DNA of 11,780 nt, from NCBI GenBank assembly GCA_017987615.1, contig JAGNTI010000030.1, positions 1 to 11,780 of the forward strand, given 5' to 3'. Of this stretch, positions 6,339-11,780 are shown piece after piece. How positions within the stretch are numbered: position 1 is the first letter of the stretch; each line of letters begins with the position of its first letter. Made by a program: the position numbers and the translations under genes. The notes below the pieces were generated by a model. The model did not search any database and was not told where the DNA came from. It saw only the letters and a program-made list of their open reading frames with translations. The stretch comes from Sediminibacterium sp. (GTDB lineage: Bacteria > Bacteroidota > Bacteroidia > Chitinophagales > Chitinophagaceae).

Positions 6339-8723
6339 ATGAAGCAATTTTTTGCATGTTTAATGTTTGTTGCAGTGTGCACAGTATCATTTGCACAAAA
6401 CATTCAAAACAATCCAACCTCAAACCACGGAAATAAGTTTGAGCAGTTAGGAACCATTTTATCTACGCCAAACGAGTATCGTACAGCGAGTGGTGCACCA
6501 GGACCAAAATACTGGCAACAACGCGCCGACTATAACATCAAGTGTGAGCTCGATGAGGCTAACCTTTTATTAAAAGGAAGTGAAACCATTACGTATTTTA
6601 ACAACTCTCCAGATGCGTTAACGTATTTATGGCTACAGCTTGATGAAAATGAGCATAGCACCGTAAACAAAGCTGATTTTCAGGACGGAAGTTCTTTACG
6701 TCAAGTTTCTCAATCTTCTATTGCAGCTTTAGAAGATGCAAAAAAAGACAATGGCTATGGTCATATCATTTCTAAAATTACAGACGCTACTGGTAAGGCT
6801 TTAAAATACACCATCAATCAAACAATGATGCGTGTTGATTTACCTACAACCTTACAGCCTGGTCAAAAATTTGTTTTCAATATCACTTGGTCTTATAAAA
6901 TTTCTGATCGTTTGGTATTTAGAGGCAGAGGTGGTTACGAATTATTCCCTGAAGATGGTAACAGCGTGTTTACCATGGCTCAGTGGTTTCCAAGACTTTG
7001 CGTATACTCTGATTTTCAGGGTTGGCAAAATCACCAGTTTACTGGTAGAGGCGAGTTTGCTTTAACCTTTGGTAATTATAATGTATCTATCACTGCACCT
7101 GCTGACCATGTTATTATGGGAACAGGAGAGTGTCAAAACTATGCTCAGGTATTAACACCTGCACAGTTAGCTCGTTGGAAGACAGCGCAAACTGCTAAAG
7201 ATGTAGTTGAAGTAGTAACACTAGAGGAAGCAAAAAATGCAGAGAAGCAAAAAAGCACTGCTAAAAAAACTTGGGTATTTAAAGCAGATAATGTGCGTGA
7301 CTTTGCATGGACTGCGAGCCGTAAGTTTGTTTTTGATGCGATGCCAACTTATGTAGAAGGCAAGAAGGTAATGTGTATGAGTGGTTATCCTAAAGAGGCG
7401 TACAATTTATGGAGAAGATATTCTACCAAAGTAGTAGCACATACCATTCGTTCTTATTCTAAATTTTCTATTCCTTATCCGTACCCTGTAGCACAAAGTA
7501 TTGAAGCTTCAAACGGTATGGAATATCCAATGATTTGTTTTAACAATGGTCGTACCAATAAAGATGGTACCTATAGTGAAGCAACAAAGCTTGGTATGAT
7601 TGGCGTTGTAATTCACGAAGTAGGACATAACTTTTTCCCAATGATCGTGAACTCTGATGAGCGTCAGTGGTCATGGATGGATGAAGGTTTAAATACTTTT
7701 GTTGAATATTTAACCGAAGAATTATTTGACAACAAATATCCTTCTCGTAGAGGACCTGCTTTTGGTATTGTTGATTATATGAAAGCGCCTAAAGATCAGT
7801 TAGAGCCTATCATGACCAACAGTGAAAACATTATTCAGTTTGGACCAAACGCATATTCTAAGCCAGGTACTGGTTTAAATATTTTACGTGAAACCATCAT
7901 GGGTAGAGAATTGTTTGATTTCTCATTTAGAGAATATGCTAGACGTTGGGCTTTTAAACATCCAACGCCTGCAGACTTATTTAGAACCATGGAAGATGCA
8001 AGTGCTGTTGATTTGGATTGGTTCTGGAGAGGTTGGTTTTATAGTATCGAAGCTTGTGATATCGCTATTGATACGGTAGCACATGCTGTATACGATGCAG
8101 CAGCGCAACCACGTGCTGGTGGCATGGGTGCTAGAGCTGGTGGTATGAAAATGTCAATTGACAAGCCAACCCTTAATAGTTTTGAAGACATTTCTAAAAT
8201 TAGAAATAGAGAAGATAAGTCAATCATTTTTGCAACTGATGCAGATACCTCTTTAAGAGATTTCTACTGGCGTTATGCAAGAGGTATTGAGCCTTATGAT
8301 GCTGTAACTAAAAATAGCATGCCTTCTTTTGGATCACCAGAAGCATTGTCTGACAATGAAAAAGCAAACTATAGCAATGTGCATCTATATGAAATCACTT
8401 TTAGCAATAAGGGTGGACTTGTAATGCCAATTATTGTAGAGTTTACCTATAAAGATGGTACCAAAGAAACAGAACGTATTGGTGCGCAAATTTGGCGTAA
8501 AAATGAAAACAAGGTATCACGCGTATTTATGTCTCGTAAAGAAGTAGCGAGCATCAAACTCGATCCAATGCGTGAAACTGCAGACATCAACGAAACCAAT
8601 AATTTTTGGGGTAACGTAAGTGCTGAGCCTAGTAAGTTTACTTTGTTTAAGCAACGTGCTCTTGGTAGAGGTCAGTCATTTGGTTTAAATCCAATGCAGG
8701 CTGCACAAGAAAAGAAAAAATAA
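6339..8723 (+). CDS. Secreted M1-family zinc metallopeptidase
   Basis: Gluzincin aminopeptidase-like protein of 794 residues, exported by a signal peptide (about 1-19, ending VSFA before Gln). The N-terminal beta-sandwich of M1 enzymes covers roughly 60-285. The substrate-recognition loop is GMEYP at 393-397 in place of the classical GAMEN, with Glu395 expected to bind the peptide amino terminus. The zinc site is HEVGH at 426-430 plus Glu449 in WMDEGLNTF, an exact HExxH-x18-E. Tyr506 in AYSKPG fits the catalytic tyrosine. A lysine- and alanine-rich insert lies near 280-310, and a Gly/Met-rich linker (592-603) precedes the C-terminal domain. It has no lipobox and no evident T9SS sorting domain, so a periplasmic location is likely. 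It sits 11 bp after the HupE-like gene and is closed by a strong terminator. Frequent CGT and GGT codons hint at high expression. Confidence 0.92.
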   Translation: MKQFFACLMFVAVCTVSFAQNIQNNPTSNHGNKFEQLGTILSTPNEYRTASGAPGPKYWQQRADYNIKCELDEANLLLKGSETITYFNNSPDALTYLWLQLDENEHSTVNKADFQDGSSLRQVSQSSIAALEDAKKDNGYGHIISKITDATGKALKYTINQTMMRVDLPTTLQPGQKFVFNITWSYKISDRLVFRGRGGYELFPEDGNSVFTMAQWFPRLCVYSDFQGWQNHQFTGRGEFALTFGNYNVSITAPADHVIMGTGECQNYAQVLTPAQLARWKTAQTAKDVVEVVTLEEAKNAEKQKSTAKKTWVFKADNVRDFAWTASRKFVFDAMPTYVEGKKVMCMSGYPKEAYNLWRRYSTKVVAHTIRSYSKFSIPYPYPVAQSIEASNGMEYPMICFNNGRTNKDGTYSEATKLGMIGVVIHEVGHNFFPMIVNSDERQWSWMDEGLNTFVEYLTEELFDNKYPSRRGPAFGIVDYMKAPKDQLEPIMTNSENIIQFGPNAYSKPGTGLNILRETIMGRELFDFSFREYARRWAFKHPTPADLFRTMEDASAVDLDWFWRGWFYSIEACDIAIDTVAHAVYDAAAQPRAGGMGARAGGMKMSIDKPTLNSFEDISKIRNREDKSIIFATDADTSLRDFYWRYARGIEPYDAVTKNSMPSFGSPEALSDNEKANYSNVHLYEITFSNKGGLVMPIIVEFTYKDGTKETERIGAQIWRKNENKVSRVFMSRKEVASIKLDPMRETADINETNNFWGNVSAEPSKFTLFKQRALGRGQSFGLNPMQAAQEKKK

Positions 8724-8742
8724 TAAAAGATCAACCAATATT

Positions 8743-8777
8743 AAAGCCACTTGAATTATCTTCAAGTGGCTTTTTTT
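8743..8777 (+). terminator. Strong intrinsic (Rho-independent) terminator
   Basis: A perfect 13-bp inverted repeat, AAAGCCACTTGAA (8743-8755) paired with TTCAAGTGGCTTT (8761-8773), encloses the 5-nt loop TTATC and runs into seven consecutive Ts (8771-8777). It starts 19 nt after the peptidase stop codon, so it should end the transcript of the HupE-like and peptidase genes. The T-tract ends only 14 nt before the esterase start codon. Confidence 0.93.
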
Positions 8778-8791
8778 ATTAAACCATCCTT

Positions 8792-9616
8792 ATGAAAAAT
8801 ATTGTATCCATTTTTGTTTGTTTATTTTTTGTGCTTGTTTCAAATGCTGCACGCGTTGACACGGTTGTCGTGTATAGTAATGCGATGCATAAAAATATAA
8901 AAGTAGCTGTAGTTATTCCAGACAATGCTAAGGGGCAAACGGGTGTAAAATTCCCGGTTGTTTATTTATTGCATGGATATAGTGGCAATTATGGGAGTTG
9001 GTTAAAAGATGCGCCACAGCTGCAGTTCAGAGCCGATCAATACCAAGTTATGCTTGTATGTCCGGATGGGGGATATGGTAGTTGGTACTATGATAGTCCA
9101 ATTAATGATTCTATAAAATATGAAACATTTATTACCAAAGAGTTACTGCCATACATCGATTCAAATTTTCCAACAAGCGCAAATAAAGACCACCGTGCCA
9201 TTACAGGACTTAGTATGGGAGGACATGGCGGATTATTTTTAGGTATGCGCCATTCAAATTTATTTGGAAACGCGGGCAGCGTTTGTGGTGGTGTTGATAT
9301 TAGGCCGTTTCCTAATAATTGGGATATTAAAAAATCATTAGGAACGATTACAGATCAGCCTCAAAACTGGGATAATTATTCAGTGATCAATATTGCAAAA
9401 AACCTAAAGTCCAATCAGTTGCATATCATTTTTGATTGTGGCGTATCTGATTTTTTTATAGAGGTAAACCGTTCTTTGCATCAGTTATTACTAGCTAATA
9501 AAATTGATCATGACTACACCGAAAGACCGGGTGGACATAACAAAGCTTATTGGGGTAATAGTATTGATTATCAGTTGCAGTATTTTGCCAAAAGCTTTAT
9601 GGCAGCTATCAAGTAA
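8792..9616 (+). CDS. Secreted esterase-D-like alpha/beta hydrolase
   Basis: Exported serine hydrolase of 274 residues in the esterase D family (PF00756 type), which includes acetyl and feruloyl esterases, S-formylglutathione hydrolase and the antigen 85 mycolyltransferases. A signal peptide covers about 1-19 (ends VSNA). VVYLLHGYSGNYGSW at 56-70 carries the oxyanion-hole loop, and PDGGYGSWYYDSP at 91-103 is a family block. The nucleophile elbow GLSMGG gives Ser141. The acid is probably Asp220 in CGVSD (Asp215 is possible), and His249 in RPGGHNKAYW completes the triad. The length is normal and complete. The substrate is unknown, with a carbohydrate or lipid ester likeliest. The start lies directly after the upstream terminator, leaving no room for an ordinary promoter between them. 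The converging MORN-like gene ends 3 bp away. Confidence 0.9.
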   Translation: MKNIVSIFVCLFFVLVSNAARVDTVVVYSNAMHKNIKVAVVIPDNAKGQTGVKFPVVYLLHGYSGNYGSWLKDAPQLQFRADQYQVMLVCPDGGYGSWYYDSPINDSIKYETFITKELLPYIDSNFPTSANKDHRAITGLSMGGHGGLFLGMRHSNLFGNAGSVCGGVDIRPFPNNWDIKKSLGTITDQPQNWDNYSVINIAKNLKSNQLHIIFDCGVSDFFIEVNRSLHQLLLANKIDHDYTERPGGHNKAYWGNSIDYQLQYFAKSFMAAIK

Positions 9617-9619
9617 GGG

Positions 9620-10312
9620 TTAGCCACCGGTTTTGCCGTCCACTATTTTTTTGCCTTTGTTTTTCTTTTGAAACTCGAGTACTTCTTTGGGAATTATTTT
9701 TTTAGTAGCCGTATCTGATTTTGATTTGGGTGTGCTTGTATTTGGTAACACACTGCTCGTGTCAGCAGGATCTTCTTTTTTTGCATTGGGGTCTTGCAAC
9801 ACATCCAAAATCCAGCTTTCGGTTCTCAATTTCTGACCAGTATAGGGATCGTAAATTTTCCAGGTGCCATGTTTTAAAGATGCGCCCGTTGTTTTGACAA
9901 TAACCTTTTCATACAAATTAGGATTGTTGATATCCTGCACATCAATGGTATCATAGGGTTTAGAAGGGTCAATGGCTTTCCAAGATTCCTCTCTTTCAAT
10001 ACCCTGAATGGTTAAATAGGTGCAAATGCCATTTTTTAAACCCCATTTATAATTTTCGATGGCCATGGGATCGCCCATTAAATTAAAACGGCGCCAAGTA
10101 CCTTCTTTTTTATCGTTTATAAAAACACCTTCTTCTACGTAGCCTCTTTCGCCTCTAATAGGTGGAAATTCGATTTTCCATTTGCCTCTTTTTACTCCAC
10201 TAGCTTCTGTGCAGTTAAGGGTATCGCCTTTTGAAGTGATTCTAAAGGTTTTGCACTGCCCATAAGCTGTGCTGTAAAATATTATGGAAAAAAGGACAAA
10301 AAGAAGGCGCAT
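9620..10312 (-). CDS. Secreted MORN-like repeat protein (YwqK-type)
   Basis: Exported protein of 230 residues built around MORN-like repeats, of the kind often annotated as a toxin-antitoxin YwqK-family antitoxin; no toxin is visible and the function is unknown. A signal peptide covers about 1-18 (ends STAYG). Repeat-like units share a Gly-x-Trp core: RGKWKIEF (42-49), EGTWRRFN (70-77), a degenerate NGICTYL (94-100) and HGTWKIYDPYTG (148-159). A Ser/Thr/Pro-rich, low-complexity linker follows at about 180-205, then a lysine-rich tail. Cys20 follows the signal peptide, but Gln19 before it makes a lipobox unlikely. The ATG at 10310-10312 is chosen because the signal peptide begins there. An in-frame GTG at 10328-10330 would add six polar residues. 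It converges on the esterase gene and diverges from the VPS10-like gene across 45 bp. Confidence 0.75.
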   Translation of the reverse strand: MRLLFVLFSIIFYSTAYGQCKTFRITSKGDTLNCTEASGVKRGKWKIEFPPIRGERGYVEEGVFINDKKEGTWRRFNLMGDPMAIENYKWGLKNGICTYLTIQGIEREESWKAIDPSKPYDTIDVQDINNPNLYEKVIVKTTGASLKHGTWKIYDPYTGQKLRTESWILDVLQDPNAKKEDPADTSSVLPNTSTPKSKSDTATKKIIPKEVLEFQKKNKGKKIVDGKTGG

Positions 10313-10357
10313 TTTCTTACATTTAATCACTTAAAAATACAAATTATAAGTACGATT

Positions 10358-11780
10358 ATGAGAAAAATACTCAGTTTTTGCCTTTTGCTAACATTGTCTT
10401 TGTATAGCACTGCTCAAATTAAACCTACACCTGCTTCTGAAAGGTTATCCTCTATAGAGCAGCGTAAAAAATTATTAGATGCATCCACCATTAATGGAAC
10501 TGCCTTTAGAAATATTGGACCAGCAGTCATGAGTGGAAGAGTTGTAGATATGGCTGTTAACCCTGACGATCCCACTAATTTTTATGTGGCGTATGCTACT
10601 GGCGGTTTATGGCATACCACCAATAATGGTCAAAGTTTTACACCTGTGTTTGATTCTGAAGCCATTATTACCATTGGTGCAGTAGCCGTTAACTGGAAAC
10701 ACAATATTATTTGGATAGGTACCGGTGAAGTAAATAGTAGTAGATCATCCTATGCTGGTATTGGTGTTTATAAATCTAGCAATGGAGGTAAATCTTGGGA
10801 TTATCTTGGACTTCCTGAAAGTCATCACATTGGCAAAATTGTAATCAATGAAGCGGAGCCTAATACAGCGTGGGTTGCTGCATTGGGTCATTTGTATTCT
10901 CCTAATAAAGAGCGTGGCGTTTACAAAACCACAGATGGCGGTAAAAATTGGAATCAGACTTTATATGTAGATGCTAACACAGGTGCTGTTGATATTGATA
11001 TTGATAGCAAAAACCCTTCTATTTTATATGCTGCAATGTGGTATAAAACTAGAACGGCTTCAAATTTTGAAGAGTCTGGTAAAACAAGTGGTATTTATAA
11101 AAGTACCGATGGTGGTAATACTTGGAAGCAAATCAATACTCCAAGTTCTGGATTTCCAAATGGTGATGGTGTGGGAAGAATTGGCTTAGCCGTATATCCT
11201 CAAAACCCTAATACTGTATTTGCTGTGGTAGATAACAATTTCCACCAACCAGAAACGGCATTAAAAAACACCACCGATACTACGCGTTATGTGTTAAGGG
11301 ACTTTAAAGATTTAAGCAAAGAGCAGTTTGCAGCACTTGATGATAAAAAATTAAATGCATTTGTAAAATCTCCGCGTAACCAACTGCCTACAAAGTATAC
11401 AGCTGCTGGCATTAAAGAGGCTGTAAAAAATGGAACATTAGCACCAACCTGTATTTGGGATTATTTGTATGATGCTAATACGGCTTTATTTGAAACGCCT
11501 ATTTATGGTGCCGAATTATACCGAAGCGATGATGGTGGTGCAAGCTGGAAAAAAACACATGATAAAACCATTGGCATTTACAGTACCTATGGATATTATT
11601 TTGGTAAAGTGTTTGTTAGCCCAACCAATGCTAATAAAATTGCATTAACGGGAGTGGGTGTTGTATTAAGCACCGATGGCGGAAAAACGTTCAAAGAAAT
11701 TGGCAAAGAAAATGTACACGCAGATCATCACTATGTTTGGATGAATGGCAAGCGTGATAGTCATATGATTATTGGCAATG
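10358..11780 (+). CDS. Secreted VPS10/sortilin-like BNR-repeat protein (5' part, runs off right edge)
   Basis: N-terminal 474 residues of a large exported beta-propeller protein, of the group annotated in Bacteroidota as VPS10-domain or BNR/glycosyl-hydrolase-like protein and usually about 900-1,000 residues long. A signal peptide covers about 1-19 (ends LYSTA before Gln). FRNIGPAVMSGRV near 52-64 is the typical opening of the domain. Six Asp-box repeats (S/T-x-D-x-G-x-S/T-W/F) mark propeller blades: TNNGQSF (88-94), SSNGGKSW (140-147), TTDGGKNW (191-198), STDGGNTW (249-256), SDDGGASW (390-397) and STDGGKTF (438-445). A lysine-rich, helix-like insert separates the fourth and fifth repeats. 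The frame is open to the edge with no internal stop. Asp-boxes are structural, so they do not show glycosidase activity. The function is unknown; peptide or glycan binding is plausible. Confidence 0.88.
   Translation, partial: MRKILSFCLLLTLSLYSTAQIKPTPASERLSSIEQRKKLLDASTINGTAFRNIGPAVMSGRVVDMAVNPDDPTNFYVAYATGGLWHTTNNGQSFTPVFDSEAIITIGAVAVNWKHNIIWIGTGEVNSSRSSYAGIGVYKSSNGGKSWDYLGLPESHHIGKIVINEAEPNTAWVAALGHLYSPNKERGVYKTTDGGKNWNQTLYVDANTGAVDIDIDSKNPSILYAAMWYKTRTASNFEESGKTSGIYKSTDGGNTWKQINTPSSGFPNGDGVGRIGLAVYPQNPNTVFAVVDNNFHQPETALKNTTDTTRYVLRDFKDLSKEQFAALDDKKLNAFVKSPRNQLPTKYTAAGIKEAVKNGTLAPTCIWDYLYDANTALFETPIYGAELYRSDDGGASWKKTHDKTIGIYSTYGYYFGKVFVSPTNANKIALTGVGVVLSTDGGKTFKEIGKENVHADHHYVWMNGKRDSHMIIGN

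Noticed and set aside
6334..6342. ATGCTATGA: a two-codon minicistron overlapping the peptidase start codon
   Set aside because: Could in principle act as a coupling element, but such a short ATG-to-TGA overlap arises easily by chance and nothing else supports it.
6832..7065. 77-codon open frame inside the peptidase gene
   Set aside because: Overlaps fully with the catalytic protein's N-terminal domain in a different frame and has no support of its own.
8039..8227. 62-codon minus-strand open frame inside the peptidase gene
   Set aside because: Antisense shadow of the linker and C-terminal coding region, with no start context or recognisable motif.
10253..10258. Cys20 of the MORN-like protein as a lipoprotein lipobox
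   Set aside because: The residue before the Cys is Gln, which does not fit the small-residue requirement at -1, so a standard signal peptide is more likely.
9620..10312. YwqK-type protein as part of a toxin-antitoxin system
   Set aside because: The name comes from repeat similarity only; the protein is exported, no toxin-like gene is adjacent, and both neighbours are ordinary secreted proteins.
10971..11189. 72-codon open frame inside the VPS10-like gene
   Set aside because: Out-of-frame with the Asp-box reading frame, which is open across the whole region.

Overview
The window looks like ordinary chromosomal DNA from a low-GC member of the Bacteroidota, possibly a Chitinophagales-type organism. 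The lineage call rests on several things: a GlmM with the N-terminus usual in this phylum, a DUF6702-like protein beside a HupE/UreJ-type membrane protein, VPS10/sortilin-like and MORN-like (YwqK-type) secreted proteins, signal peptides ending in Ala-Gln, start codons without strong Shine-Dalgarno sequences, and one clear TAnnTTTG promoter element. The genes are tightly packed. No stretch of 300 bases lacks a gene (the longest gap is about 83 bp), and I saw no tRNA, rRNA, CRISPR array, insertion sequence or phage gene.

Layout. (1) 1-800, minus: 5' part of a phosphoglucosamine mutase gene (glmM) running off the left edge. (2) 884-5207, plus: four closely spaced genes for a class I SAM methyltransferase, a PAP2 membrane phosphatase, an ArnT/GT83-like membrane glycosyltransferase overlapping the phosphatase gene, and a CNNM/CorC-type transporter with paired CBS domains. 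(3) 5208-5696, minus: a DUF6702-like envelope protein whose stop codon abuts that of the transporter gene with no gap. (4) 5743-8723, plus: a HupE/UreJ-like membrane protein and, 11 bp downstream, a secreted M1-family zinc metallopeptidase, closed by a strong intrinsic terminator. (5) 8792-9616, plus: a secreted esterase-D-like alpha/beta hydrolase that starts only 14 nt after that terminator. (6) 9620-10312, minus: a secreted MORN-like repeat protein. (7) 10358 to the right edge, plus: the N-terminal half of a large secreted VPS10/BNR (Asp-box) beta-propeller protein.

Functionally the left half concerns the cell envelope: amino-sugar precursor synthesis, lipid phosphate removal, transfer of a sugar from a lipid carrier, and divalent cation transport. 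The right half carries exported proteins, three of them large hydrolase- or propeller-type. I found no clear new defence or mobile system. The best leads are the divergent DUF6702/HupE-like pair, which may be a split version of a single ectodomain-plus-membrane protein; the terminator placed immediately before the esterase start; the overlapping phosphatase/glycosyltransferase pair; and the altered third catalytic motif of the phosphatase.
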